From the NCBI GenBank assembly GCA_022072445.1, contig JAJVHV010000024.1, positions 1-64,000 on the forward strand: a stretch of 64,000 bases of DNA, read 5' to 3'. This document shows, in pieces, positions 7,597 to 17,981 of the stretch. A program made the translations under genes and the position numbers. Positions within the stretch are counted from its first letter, which is position 1; every line of letters starts with the position of its first letter. The notes beneath the pieces are model-generated. The model saw only the letters and a program-made list of their open reading frames with translations, was not told the origin of the DNA and ran no database searches. Source of the stretch: Phycisphaerae bacterium. GTDB lineage: Bacteria; Planctomycetota; Phycisphaerae; UBA1845; Fen-1342.

Positions 7597-9543
7597 ATGA
7601 CCGACCTCGCTCCGCTCGCGCATGCCGCCATCCCACCCGCCGCGATTCGCTGCCTGGCCGCCTTGCTGCTGCCCCTCTCCGCCACCGCATACGCTCAGCC
7701 CGTGCGCACCGAGTGCGCCGACTGCCACCGCGCTCAGGCCACCCAGTTCGCCGAATCCATCCACGGCCCGCGGCTGAAGTGCCAGGAGTGCCACGGCGGG
7801 CCGTACGAATATCGCCTCGAACCCGGCGCCGCCGACGCCTACGTGGCGCGGCTGGCGGCGGGCGAGAAGCCAGCCGCAACGTTCGATCACGGCGCGTCGT
7901 TCCGCGGCAAGGCCGCCCGCAAGGACGTACCCGAGGTGTGCGGTACATGCCACGCCGACGTCGGCCGCATGAACGCCTACGGCCTGCGGACCGACCAGCT
8001 CGCCTCCTACTGGGTCAGCGGCCACGGCCGAAGGCTCAAGGAGGATGGCGACGAACGCGTCGCGGTCTGCATCGACTGCCACGGGTCGCACGACGTGCTG
8101 CGGCACGACAATCCCAAAAGCCGCACCTATTTTCAGAACGTGCCGACGACCTGCGGGCACTGCCACGCCGATCGCGAGCTGATGCGGGCCTACAACCGCT
8201 CGGCCGACATCGTCGAGCAGTACAAGCAGAGCATCCACGGCCGCAACCTGCTCGAACGCTCAGACTCCGGCTCTCCCAACTGCGCAACCTGCCACGGCAG
8301 CCACGCCGCCGCTCCACCCGGAGTCGCCGAGGTCGGGCACGTCTGCGGCAAGTGCCATCAGCAGATCGAGCAGGACTTCGCCACCGGCGTCCACGCCCGC
8401 CTGCCGCTCTTCCCGCGCTGCGTCGGCTGCCACGCGAAGGACGGCGTTCGCGGCGACCACCGCATCGGCGAGGCCACGCCGCCCACCACCGAGCTGGTGA
8501 ACGCATTCGCCGAGGTGAGGGCGGCGGTCGGCGACGACGAGACCCGCGCGCCGGCGGAGTTCGCCCGCCGCGTCCGCGCCATGCCCGACTCGCTGCCGAT
8601 CGAGCGCGTCTGCTCCAACTGCCACGCCACCAAGCGCCCCGACCCGCACGCCCAGCTCGTCGCCTCCAACGACCTCTTCGCGATGGACAAGGCCAAGGAC
8701 CTGGCCGGCGCGACGGCGGCGGCTCAGTATCAATACGCGCGCGCCGCCGAACGCGTCGAACGCCTCGGCCGCGGCGTGCTGCTCGTCAAGAACGAGGCCC
8801 TGAGCGTCGAGGAAATCCGCGGCGAGCTAATGTCGCTCAACGTCTTCCTGCACACCATGAACGCCGAAGGCGTGCGCGAACGGCTCAAGAAAATCGAGAC
8901 GATGTGCGCCGAGGTCCACGCCGCGCTCGACGTCAAAGAGCTCGGCCTCACGCGCCGGCATCAGGTCGTAGGGGCGGCCTGGATCGTCATCCTGATTTTC
9001 GGCACGCTGATGTACCGCAAGTACCTGCTCCTTCGCGCCGAGTACGTCCGTGGCGGGCACGGTTCGCCGCAGGCCGTCGCGTTGCCCCTGGCACCCTCAG
9101 CCGCCGCCGCCCCGGCCCCCATCGCGCGACGCCGCTTCCTCGACAACGCGCTGCGCGGCTTCGGCGCGCTGGCCGCCGTCGCCCTGCTCTGGCCCGCGCT
9201 GGCGTACGTGTTCCCCGCCCGGCGGCGCGGCGGAGCCGACGAGCGCGCCAGCGCCGGAAAGCAGGACGGCTGGGCCGTCTGGGAGATGCGCAAGGTCGCG
9301 CTGGGCGGCAAAGCCGTCGGCGTCATCCGCACCGAACAGGGCTTCCGCGCGTTCTCACTGGTCTGCACGCACCTCGGCTGCATCGTGCACTGGAACTCCG
9401 CCCAGCGCGAGTTCGAGTGCCCCTGCCACGCCGCCAAATTCGACGCCGACGGCCGCGTCCTGGCCGGTCCGCCGCCGTCGCCTCTTCCGGCGTTCAGCGC
9501 GGCCGTGGTGCAGGGTGATGTGATCGTGAGTCGCGCGGGCTGA
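7597..9543 (+). CDS. Nine-haem cytochrome c fused to Rieske [2Fe-2S] protein
   Basis: ATG 7597 begins a signal peptide ending near AYAQ; a TTG start 108 bases upstream would bury it. The 648-residue protein has nine CX2CH motifs (CADCH, CQECH, CGTCH, CIDCH, CGHCH, CATCH, CGKCH, CVGCH, CSNCH) in residues about 45-345. A helical section and two membrane segments follow (about 457-473 and 515-537, the second after an Arg-Arg-Arg). The tail is a Rieske domain with CTHLGC at 590-595 and CPCH at 608-611, giving the two Cys and two His ligands. The next gene is cytochrome b, so this single chain likely replaces both the Rieske and cytochrome c1 subunits of a bc-type complex. Confidence 0.9.
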   Translation: MTDLAPLAHAAIPPAAIRCLAALLLPLSATAYAQPVRTECADCHRAQATQFAESIHGPRLKCQECHGGPYEYRLEPGAADAYVARLAAGEKPAATFDHGASFRGKAARKDVPEVCGTCHADVGRMNAYGLRTDQLASYWVSGHGRRLKEDGDERVAVCIDCHGSHDVLRHDNPKSRTYFQNVPTTCGHCHADRELMRAYNRSADIVEQYKQSIHGRNLLERSDSGSPNCATCHGSHAAAPPGVAEVGHVCGKCHQQIEQDFATGVHARLPLFPRCVGCHAKDGVRGDHRIGEATPPTTELVNAFAEVRAAVGDDETRAPAEFARRVRAMPDSLPIERVCSNCHATKRPDPHAQLVASNDLFAMDKAKDLAGATAAAQYQYARAAERVERLGRGVLLVKNEALSVEEIRGELMSLNVFLHTMNAEGVRERLKKIETMCAEVHAALDVKELGLTRRHQVVGAAWIVILIFGTLMYRKYLLLRAEYVRGGHGSPQAVALPLAPSAAAAPAPIARRRFLDNALRGFGALAAVALLWPALAYVFPARRRGGADERASAGKQDGWAVWEMRKVALGGKAVGVIRTEQGFRAFSLVCTHLGCIVHWNSAQREFECPCHAAKFDADGRVLAGPPPSPLPAFSAAVVQGDVIVSRAG

Positions 9544-9552
9544 GGATCGAAG

Positions 9553-10806
9553 ATGGCGTCGAAACCGGAGTCGAAGCGCTGGCACGAGATCCTCCACGAG
9601 CGGATGCGCTTCAAGACCGTCCGCGACTTCAGCCACAAGCAGCTCTACAAGCGCCTGCCGCCCCACACCGGCTGGGTCCACGTCTTCGGAAGCGTCGCCC
9701 TGCTGATGTTCTTCAGCCAATTCGTCACCGGCATCCTGCTTCTGCTCTACTACCGCCCGACGCTCAAGGAAGCACACGAATCGATCCAGTACATCACCGG
9801 CGAGGTGCCGTTCGGCTGGCTGTTCCGCCAGATTCACGCCTGGGGTGCGACCGTGATGATGCTGGCCGTCGTGCTGCACATGGTCCGCACCTATTTCATG
9901 GCGTCGTTCAAACGGCCGCGCGAGCTGACCTGGGCCCTCGGTGTGCTGCTCTTCGTCGTCACGCTCGTCTTCGGGTTCACCGGCTATCTGCTGCCCTGGA
10001 ACCAGCTCTCCTACTGGGCCACCACCGTCGGAACCGAAGTGGTCGGCGCCGTGCCCTTCGTCGGCGAACAGCTCAAAGAGGTCGTGCTCGGCGCGCCCGC
10101 CGTCGGCCAGGAGACTCTCTCGCGCTTCTTCGTCGTGCATGTCGCCGTCCTCCCCTGGATCATCGTCCTGCTCGTCGCCGCCCACCTGATCCTGATGCGC
10201 GTCCACAACCTGGCGACGCTCGAAGACGTCGGCGCCGAAAAGCCGTTCCCGCCCGAATCCGGCGTCCCGTTCTGGCCGGTCCACATGGCCAAGGAGGCGT
10301 GCGTCGCGGCCATCATCCTCGGCCTGCTGCTGACGCTCTCGGTCTTCTCGCCCTGGGAAATCGGCGAGCCGGCCGACCCGCTCAAGACGCCCGAGGGCAT
10401 CAAGCCCGAGTGGTACTTCCTGCCGACCTACCAGCTTCTCAAGTACTTCTCCGGCCCGCTCGGAAAGTTCCTCGGCATCCTCGTCTCCGGCGTGCCGTTC
10501 ATCCTGCTGCTGGTCTGGCCGCTCCTCGACCGCACCACCGCGCGACACCCGCGCAAACGACCCGTTTCCTTCTGGCTCGGGATGATCGCCATCATCCTGG
10601 CCGTGTTCTTCGGGCTCCTCGGGCACTTCTCCGAGACGACCATGAACATCGGCGGGATGCGCGTGCACTTCGACATGTACGGCGTTCCACACGTGCTGGA
10701 GGCCGAAGCCGCGGCGCCGGCCGGGGGCGAGGCGGGCGAGTCCGAGGCGCCGCACGGTGGACCGTCGTCGCAGACCTCGGGGGCGCCGGCGTCCGGTCAC
10801 GGTTGA
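9553..10806 (+). CDS. Cytochrome b of a bc1/b6f-type complex
   Basis: This is a 417-residue membrane protein starting nine bases after the Rieske fusion. Haem b ligands are visible as His pairs in the HAWGATVMMLAVVLHMVRTYF and FFVVHVAVLPWIIVLLVAAHLI helices. The quinol-site motif PEWY is present in IKPEWYFLPTYQLL. The C-terminal half continues into three further helices, so the b6-like and subunit-IV-like parts are in one chain. Residues after about 375 form a low-complexity Gly/Ala/Ser tail. With the upstream multihaem Rieske protein it should oxidise quinol and pass one electron into the haem wire. No separate cytochrome c1 gene is seen. Confidence 0.92.
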   Translation: MASKPESKRWHEILHERMRFKTVRDFSHKQLYKRLPPHTGWVHVFGSVALLMFFSQFVTGILLLLYYRPTLKEAHESIQYITGEVPFGWLFRQIHAWGATVMMLAVVLHMVRTYFMASFKRPRELTWALGVLLFVVTLVFGFTGYLLPWNQLSYWATTVGTEVVGAVPFVGEQLKEVVLGAPAVGQETLSRFFVVHVAVLPWIIVLLVAAHLILMRVHNLATLEDVGAEKPFPPESGVPFWPVHMAKEACVAAIILGLLLTLSVFSPWEIGEPADPLKTPEGIKPEWYFLPTYQLLKYFSGPLGKFLGILVSGVPFILLLVWPLLDRTTARHPRKRPVSFWLGMIAIILAVFFGLLGHFSETTMNIGGMRVHFDMYGVPHVLEAEAAAPAGGEAGESEAPHGGPSSQTSGAPASGHG

Positions 10807-10829
10807 AAACGGAAGCGTTCGGCCGTTTT
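10806..10829 (+). terminator. Candidate terminator after cytochrome b
   Basis: AAAACGG (10806-10812) and CCGTTTT (10823-10829) form an inverted repeat around a ten-base loop, and the right arm ends in a T-run. It sits directly at the cytochrome b stop codon and would separate the bc unit from the Rrf2-HAO unit. Confidence 0.45.
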
Positions 10830-10843
10830 GACCATCATCTCGC

Positions 10844-10859
10844 TGGTACGTCGTTTGCT
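10844..10859 (+). promoter_or_regulatory. Candidate sigma-54 promoter
   Basis: TGGTACG, four bases, then TTTGCT places GG and GC exactly 12 bases apart, as in the -24/-12 consensus TGGCACN5TTGCW. It lies 78 bases before the Rrf2 regulator start, and the window also encodes sigma-54 at 32952. No enhancer-binding activator gene is nearby. Confidence 0.45.
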
Positions 10860-10881
10860 TGAAATTCCAGCAGTTGGCGCT

Positions 10882-10909
10882 GAATTGTGGACTCACCGGT
10901 CCACAATTC
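10882..10909. promoter_or_regulatory. Perfect 11-bp inverted repeat, probable Rrf2 operator
   Basis: GAATTGTGGAC (10882-10892) is followed after six bases by its exact reverse complement GTCCACAATTC (10899-10909). The dyad lies between the candidate promoter and the regulator start, where autoregulating Rrf2 proteins bind. Just upstream, AATTCCAGC and GCTGAATT form a second, imperfect dyad. The hairpin could also act in RNA. Confidence 0.6.
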
Positions 10910-10936
10910 CGCACTCGACGGCTGGAGTTGGCGCGC

Positions 10937-11371
10937 GTGATCTCCCAGACCACCGAATATGCGCTCCGCGCTGCCGCGCGGCTCGCCTCGTGCCCGGGAA
11001 CGGTTCAGCAGGTGCGCGAAATCGCGCGGGCCACGCAGGTCCCCGCCAGCTATCTGTCCAAAGTGCTGCGCACGCTGGCGCGGGCCAGACTGGTTGAATC
11101 CCAACCCGGACCAGGCGGGGGGTTTCGCCTGGCGCTCGACCCGCAACGCATCAGCGTCCTCGACGTCGTCAACGCCATCGACCCCTTCAAGCGCATCGAG
11201 ACCTGCCCGCTGGGACTGCCGGAACACGAGCAACGTCTCTGCCGGCTCCACCGACACCTCGACCATGCCTGCCGGCAGATTGAGCGCCTTTTCGGCGGCT
11301 GCACTCTGGCCGCGCTGCTCGAACGCACCCCCTGGCCGGCGGACTTACGCGCCAAAGGCAGGCCGCGATGA
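10937..11371 (+). CDS. Rrf2-family transcriptional regulator
   Basis: GTG 10937 gives the family's usual start (VISQTTEYALRAAARLA) and is preceded by GGAG. The 144-residue protein has the winged helix (VREIARATQVPASYLSKVLRTLARARLVES), the glycine-rich wing (GPGGGFRLAL) and the dimerisation helix. Three cysteines follow in ETCPLG, RLCRLH and HACRQI, in the area where IscR/NsrR relatives bind an Fe-S cluster, though the spacing is wider than in those. A redox- or NO-responsive role for the downstream HAO operon is inferred from family and position. Its stop overlaps the next start (ATGA). Confidence 0.9.
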   Translation: MISQTTEYALRAAARLASCPGTVQQVREIARATQVPASYLSKVLRTLARARLVESQPGPGGGFRLALDPQRISVLDVVNAIDPFKRIETCPLGLPEHEQRLCRLHRHLDHACRQIERLFGGCTLAALLERTPWPADLRAKGRPR

Positions 11372-12093
11372 GCACCGCCCAGCCGAGCACACGCGGTGCC
11401 TGGGTCGCCGCGCTCATGGGGCCCGCCTTCGCCTCCCTGGCAGCCTGGTTCATCTGGGGACCCGCACTCACGCGCCTACCCGTCGGAAAACCCGCCGTCG
11501 TCCCCGATGCAGCGCTCAGCACCGCGGCCCGCCGCACCACCGTCGGCGATCCACCCACGATTCTCATCAACAACTTCCGCCGAACCTGCACCGATTGCCA
11601 CCGCATCTTCGACGTCGCGGCCCGCCCCGAGGGCGACCGGCTCCAGCACGCCCACGTCAAGCTCGAACACGGCATCAACGATCGCTGCCAGAACTGCCAC
11701 AACTATCGAAACATGAACGAGCTGGTGCTCTACGACGGCGGCGCCGTGACGTATTCCGAAGCGCCGCGCCTCTGCCAGAAGTGCCACGGGCTGATCTTCG
11801 AAGACTGGGAACGCGGCATCCATGGACGCGTCAGCGGCGCCTGGACCTCCGAGCTGGGTCCGGTGCAAAGGCTGCGCTGCATCGAATGCCACGACCCGCA
11901 CCAGCCGCGCCATCCCGCCATGGACCCGCTCCAACCGCTGCCCGGTCCGGCCACGCTGCGGATGGGAACGCCGCCCGCCGGCGGCGCGCACGCGCCGGAG
12001 CTGCGCGAGGGCGACCCGCTCCGCCGCGCACTGCTGCACCCCCAACTCTCCGGCAACAACCGCACCGAAAGGGCGCAGCATGAAAAACCCTGA
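11368..12093 (+). CDS. Tetrahaem c-type cytochrome
   Basis: This 241-residue protein has an uncleaved or cleaved N-terminal hydrophobic segment (residues about 10-32) and four CX2CH motifs: CTDCH, CQNCH, CQKCH and CIECH. NNFRRTCTDCHRIF, the HVKLEHGINDRCQNCHN section and LIFEDWERGIHGR give extra histidines that can serve as distal haem ligands. It overlaps the Rrf2 gene and the following Fe-S protein gene, so it is translated as part of the HAO-type operon. The probable role is an electron carrier between the NrfC/NrfD-like proteins and the octahaem enzyme. The C-terminal 40 residues are Pro/Gly-rich. Confidence 0.85.
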   Translation: MSTAQPSTRGAWVAALMGPAFASLAAWFIWGPALTRLPVGKPAVVPDAALSTAARRTTVGDPPTILINNFRRTCTDCHRIFDVAARPEGDRLQHAHVKLEHGINDRCQNCHNYRNMNELVLYDGGAVTYSEAPRLCQKCHGLIFEDWERGIHGRVSGAWTSELGPVQRLRCIECHDPHQPRHPAMDPLQPLPGPATLRMGTPPAGGAHAPELREGDPLRRALLHPQLSGNNRTERAQHEKP

Positions 12094-13153
12094 CAGCACG
12101 CCCGCCGCCGGCGGACCGCAGATCACCCGCCGAAGCGTCCTGCGCGGAGCACTCAACACCGCCGGGGGGCTGGCGGCCTTCGCCGCCGCCGTCAGCCCGC
12201 TGCGCGACCTCGACCGCGACGAGCTGACTCTCGAACGCTTCCTTCAGAAGCACTACAAGGAGATGACCCCCGACGAAAAGGACCGCGCGCTGCAACGCAT
12301 CGCCGCCGAAGTCGAGCGGCGATACGCCGCCAGGCCCGAGCTGCGCGATCTGCCGGCGATGGACGGCGTCGAGTTCGCCTACGCGCTCAATCTCGGCCGC
12401 TGCATCGGCTGCCGCCGGTGCGTGCACGCCTGCGTCGCCGAGAACAACCAGAGCCGCGATCCGGAGGTTCAGTACATCCGCGTGCTGGAGCTGCCGCGCG
12501 GCAGCGTCGACGTGGAGCGCGCCGATCATTATTACGATCGGCCCGCGGTGCCCGATCCCGACCACTTCTACATGCCCGTGCAGTGCCACCAGTGCGCCAA
12601 TCCGCCCTGCGTCAAGGTCTGCCCCGTCGAGGCCACCTGGCAGGAACCCGATGGCGTCACCGTCATCGACTACGACTGGTGCATCGGCTGCCGCTACTGC
12701 GAAGCCGCCTGTCCCTACTTCGCCCGACGATTCAACTTCGCCGAACCGTCCGTCCCGCGCGAGAAGCTGAACACCGACATGACCTACCTGTCGAACCGCC
12801 CGCGGCGCAAGGGCGTCATGGAGAAGTGCCACTTTTGCCTCCAGCGGACACGCGCCGGGCGCATGCCGGCCTGCCTGGAGGTCTGCCCGGTCGGAGCGCG
12901 CAACTTCGGCAACCTGCTCGACCCGGACAGCCAGGTCGCGCAGATTCTCAAGACCAAGCACGTGCTCGTCCTCAAGCAGGAGGCCAACACCCTGCCGCGC
13001 TTCTTCTACTACTTCGACGAGGACTTCCCGCGGAACCGCGGCAGCGCCCCCGCCCGCGGCAGCGAGGCGCACCGCAAGGGTCTCTCGCTGACCGTCCTCA
13101 ACCCACAGGCGGCGCAAAGCCTGCCCGGCCGCGGCCGCGGGGGGCCGGCGTGA
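12080..13153 (+). CDS. Tat-exported four-cluster Fe-S protein (NrfC/HybA/PsrB type)
   Basis: ATG 12080 overlaps the tetrahaem gene by 14 bases. The 357-residue protein starts with a twin-arginine signal (TRRSVLRGALNTAGGLAAF). Four ferredoxin-type cysteine groups follow: CIGCRRCVHAC, CHQCANPPCVKVC, CIGCRYCEAAC and CHFCLQRTRAGRMPACLEVC. That is the ligand pattern for four [4Fe-4S] clusters in the electron-transfer subunits of NrfCD- or DMSO-reductase-like complexes. No molybdopterin subunit is adjacent, so its partner is the NrfD-like protein encoded next (GTGA overlap). The C-terminus ends in a short Gly/Arg-rich tail. Confidence 0.92.
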   Translation: MKNPDSTPAAGGPQITRRSVLRGALNTAGGLAAFAAAVSPLRDLDRDELTLERFLQKHYKEMTPDEKDRALQRIAAEVERRYAARPELRDLPAMDGVEFAYALNLGRCIGCRRCVHACVAENNQSRDPEVQYIRVLELPRGSVDVERADHYYDRPAVPDPDHFYMPVQCHQCANPPCVKVCPVEATWQEPDGVTVIDYDWCIGCRYCEAACPYFARRFNFAEPSVPREKLNTDMTYLSNRPRRKGVMEKCHFCLQRTRAGRMPACLEVCPVGARNFGNLLDPDSQVAQILKTKHVLVLKQEANTLPRFFYYFDEDFPRNRGSAPARGSEAHRKGLSLTVLNPQAAQSLPGRGRGGPA

Positions 13154-14391
13154 AAACCTACCTCACATTCCTCTGGCGCTGCTTCCGCATGAGCTTTAAC
13201 GGCGACTGGCGCTATCACACCTGGATGTTCGTGCTGACGGCCATCGCCCTCCTCGGTTTGAACGCCTATTGCCGCCAGCTCGTCCACGGGCTGGTCATGA
13301 CCGGCATGACCGACCAGGTCTCATGGGGAATGTACATCGCCAACTTCACGTTCCTGGTCGGCATGGCCGCCGCCGCGGTCATGCTCGTCATCCCGGTCTA
13401 CGTCTACCGCAACCGCGACCTGCACGACCTGGTGATCTTCGGCGAGCTGCTCGCCGTCGCCGCCATCATCATGTGCCTGCTCTTCGTGCTGGTCGACCTC
13501 GGCCGGCCTGACCGCTTCATGCACATCTTCTGGCGGTTCAATTTCCCCATCTCGATGCTGAGCTGGGACGTGATCGTGCTGAACGGCTATCTGCTGCTCA
13601 ACCTGCACATCTGCGGCTACCTGATCTACTGCGCCTATCGCCGCGTCCCGCCCAGCCAGTACTTCTACGTGCCGTTTGTCTTCATCGCCATCGCCTGGGC
13701 CATCAGCATTCACACCGTGACCGCGTTCCTTTACGTCGGTCTGGGCGGCCGGCCGTTCTGGAACACCGCGATCATCGCGCCGCGCTTCCTCGCCTCGGCC
13801 TTCGCCGCCGGCCCGGCCCTGATCATCCTGACGCTTCAGATCATCCGCCGCTTCGCCGGCGTGCACGTCGCCGATCGCAGCCTGCTGCTGCTGCGGAACA
13901 TCGTCACCGTCGCGCTGACCATCAACATGTTTCTGCTCGTCTGCGAGCTGTTCACCGAGTTCTACACCGATTCGGCACACGTCGCCTCGACGGTCTATCT
14001 CTACTTCGGCCTGCACGGCTACGCCGCACTGGTGCCCTGGATCTGGACCGCCGTCGCCCTGAACACCGCCGCCCTCGTCATCCTCTACCTGCCGCTCACC
14101 CGCAGCCTGCAATCCCTCAACGCGGCCTGCCTGCTCATGATCGTCGGAATCTGGATCGAGAAGGGCATGGGGCTGATCGTGCCGGCGTTCATCCCCTCGC
14201 CTCTCGGCGAGATCGTCGAGTACTCCCCGACCGCCAACGAAACGCTCATCTGCCTGGGAATCTGGGCCTTCGGACTGCTGCTCTACACGATCATGGTGCG
14301 CATCACCGTGCCCGTGCTTTCCGGACAACTGACCATCAACGCCGATTCGGGCGGCTCACCCGCCCGCGCGCCGCATCTCGAAGAGGTGTAA
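13150..14391 (+). CDS. nrfD: NrfD/PsrC-like quinone-interacting membrane subunit
   Basis: GTG 13150 overlaps the Fe-S protein stop. The 413-residue product is almost entirely membrane helices, about ten of them, as expected for the NrfD/PsrC/ActC family. These anchor Fe-S subunits and exchange electrons with quinones. The fold is suggested by the helix pattern and segments such as MYIANFTFLVGMAAAAVM and LVDLGRPDRFMHIFWRFNFP. With the four-cluster protein and tetrahaem cytochrome it should connect the quinone pool to the octahaem enzyme. The gene symbol is by family only; a true NrfA pentahaem nitrite reductase is not seen here. Confidence 0.88.
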   Translation: MKTYLTFLWRCFRMSFNGDWRYHTWMFVLTAIALLGLNAYCRQLVHGLVMTGMTDQVSWGMYIANFTFLVGMAAAAVMLVIPVYVYRNRDLHDLVIFGELLAVAAIIMCLLFVLVDLGRPDRFMHIFWRFNFPISMLSWDVIVLNGYLLLNLHICGYLIYCAYRRVPPSQYFYVPFVFIAIAWAISIHTVTAFLYVGLGGRPFWNTAIIAPRFLASAFAAGPALIILTLQIIRRFAGVHVADRSLLLLRNIVTVALTINMFLLVCELFTEFYTDSAHVASTVYLYFGLHGYAALVPWIWTAVALNTAALVILYLPLTRSLQSLNAACLLMIVGIWIEKGMGLIVPAFIPSPLGEIVEYSPTANETLICLGIWAFGLLLYTIMVRITVPVLSGQLTINADSGGSPARAPHLEEV

Positions 14392-14393
14392 CC

Positions 14394-15896
14394 ATGAGGC
14401 CAATCTCACAACTCGTCGTTTCTTTCCCCGCGGCACGGCACCCCGCGCTGCGGGCCGCCGCCGCCGCCCTCCTCGGCGCGGCCGCGATCCAGCCCGCCGC
14501 CGGACAGGCCATCGGCCTGCCCGCCATCAGCGAAGCCTCCGCCGAGTGCATCAACTGCCACCGCAAGACCGACCCGGTCATCTACCAGCAGTGGGGCGAC
14601 AGCAAACACTTCCGCGGCAACGTCGGCTGCTACGAATGCCACGCCGCCGAAAAAGGCGATCCCGACGCCATGGAGCACTACGGCCTCACCATCGCGACGC
14701 TCGTCACGCCCAAAGACTGCGCCCGCTGCCACAGCCGGGAAACCGCCGAGTTCGCCAGCTCGCACCACTCCAAGGGCGGCCGCATCCTCGGCTCGCTCGA
14801 CAACCACCTGGCCGAAATCGTCGAGGGAGACCGGCGCTTCATCTCACCCGCGTTTCCCGGCGGCGTCTCGGCGGCGGCGGTTAGCGGCTGCTGGCAGTGC
14901 CACGGCTCGGAGGTCAAAGTGCTCGCCGGCGGCAAGCTCGACCCAGCCACCTGGCCCAACAGCGGAATCGGACGCCTCAACCCCGACGGCTCGGAAGGCT
15001 CGTGCAACGCCTGCCACACGCGGCACTCGTTCTCCGCCGCCCAGGCGCGGCACCCGAACACCTGCGGCAAGTGCCACCTCGGCCCCGACCATCCCCAGAA
15101 GGAAATCTATGAGGAATCCAAACACGGCATCCTCTTCTTCGCCAACGTCGACAAGATGAACCTCGACAACAACAAGTGGATCGTCGGCGAAGACTATTGG
15201 GCCGCCCCGACCTGCGCTACCTGCCACATGTCAGCCACCAAGTCCCAGCCCGTCACCCATGACATCGGCTTGCGGATCAGTTGGAACAACCGTCCGGCAC
15301 TCTCCATCCGCCCCGAAGAATCCGACGCCAAGATGAATCTTCCCGGCAAGGACGTTCCCTGGCAGATGCGCCGCGCCAAGATGCAGGAAGTCTGCCTGAA
15401 CTGCCACAGTAAGCCCTGGGTCGACAACTTCTACGTCCAGTACGACGCCTTCGTCGAGCAGTACAACGAGAAGTTCGCCCGCCCCGGCCTCGACCTCTAC
15501 GCCCTCGCCAAGCCGCTCCGCGCCTCACCCGACGAATTCGCCAACAGCATCGACTGGTCCTGGTACGAAATCTGGCACCACGAAGGCCGCCGGGCACGCC
15601 ACGGCGTCTCCATGTTCGCTCCCGACTACGCCCACTGGCACGGCTCCTACGAGGTCGCCAAGCACTTCTACACCCGGTTCATCCCCGAACTCCAGGAGCT
15701 GATCGAAAAGGGCAAGACCTCCGGCAACGCCGACAAGGTCAAGGCCGCCGAAACCCTCGAAAAGAAACTCGACGAGGTGCTCAACCGCAGCGACCACCAG
15801 TGGTACATCGGAAAAATGGACGCTGCCGAGAAAGAACGCCGCAAAAAAGCCGCCGATGAGTTCAAGCAGCGCTACTCCGGCGGCGCGAAGCCGTGA
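14394..15896 (+). CDS. hao: Octahaem hydroxylamine-oxidoreductase-family protein
   Basis: This is a 500-residue protein with a signal peptide ending near AAGQA (about residue 39). Eight CX2CH motifs lie at residues 52, 79, 109, 166, 204, 224, 274 and 334. The fourth, CWQCHGSEV, is at the place of the catalytic haem in HAO. HAO relatives oxidise hydroxylamine or hydrazine, or reduce nitrite or NO when the cross-linking tyrosine is missing. A tyrosine is present at 412 in FAPDYAHWHGSYEV, in the C-terminal part where the cross-link tyrosine is expected; I cannot confirm the alignment. It starts two bases after the NrfD-like gene, so it belongs to this quinone-linked operon. Confidence 0.9.
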   Translation: MRPISQLVVSFPAARHPALRAAAAALLGAAAIQPAAGQAIGLPAISEASAECINCHRKTDPVIYQQWGDSKHFRGNVGCYECHAAEKGDPDAMEHYGLTIATLVTPKDCARCHSRETAEFASSHHSKGGRILGSLDNHLAEIVEGDRRFISPAFPGGVSAAAVSGCWQCHGSEVKVLAGGKLDPATWPNSGIGRLNPDGSEGSCNACHTRHSFSAAQARHPNTCGKCHLGPDHPQKEIYEESKHGILFFANVDKMNLDNNKWIVGEDYWAAPTCATCHMSATKSQPVTHDIGLRISWNNRPALSIRPEESDAKMNLPGKDVPWQMRRAKMQEVCLNCHSKPWVDNFYVQYDAFVEQYNEKFARPGLDLYALAKPLRASPDEFANSIDWSWYEIWHHEGRRARHGVSMFAPDYAHWHGSYEVAKHFYTRFIPELQELIEKGKTSGNADKVKAAETLEKKLDEVLNRSDHQWYIGKMDAAEKERRKKAADEFKQRYSGGAKP

Positions 15897-16041
15897 GGGA
15901 AGCGATCGGAGGCGATTGAGATCGAGGGATCGACGGGCTGAGGGGCCAGAGGACGAGAAACCAAGTCCCTCGGCCTCTCGCCCCCTCGCCCCCGATACGC
16001 CTTGTACCCACCATTCACCGCCCGCTACGCTAAAAGGGCGA

Positions 16042-17979
<1,938 letters not shown>

Positions 17980-17981
17980 AC

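Noticed and set aside
10882-10909. Rho-independent terminator
   Set aside because: No T-run follows and the dyad lies between a promoter-like site and the regulator start, so an operator is more likely.
12418-13149. Upstream extension of the NrfD-like frame
   Set aside because: It is an out-of-frame shadow of the Fe-S protein gene; GTG 13150 with stop overlap is the natural start.
14394-15896. NrfA-type pentahaem nitrite reductase or octahaem tetrathionate reductase
   Set aside because: There are eight standard CX2CH motifs, no CX2CK site, and the CWQCHGSEV and C-terminal HWHG segments fit the HAO family better.
15897-16041. Riboswitch or RNA gene before the ABC-F gene
   Set aside because: The gap contains imperfect GAGGGGC-type complementary runs, but no known RNA fold could be recognised.
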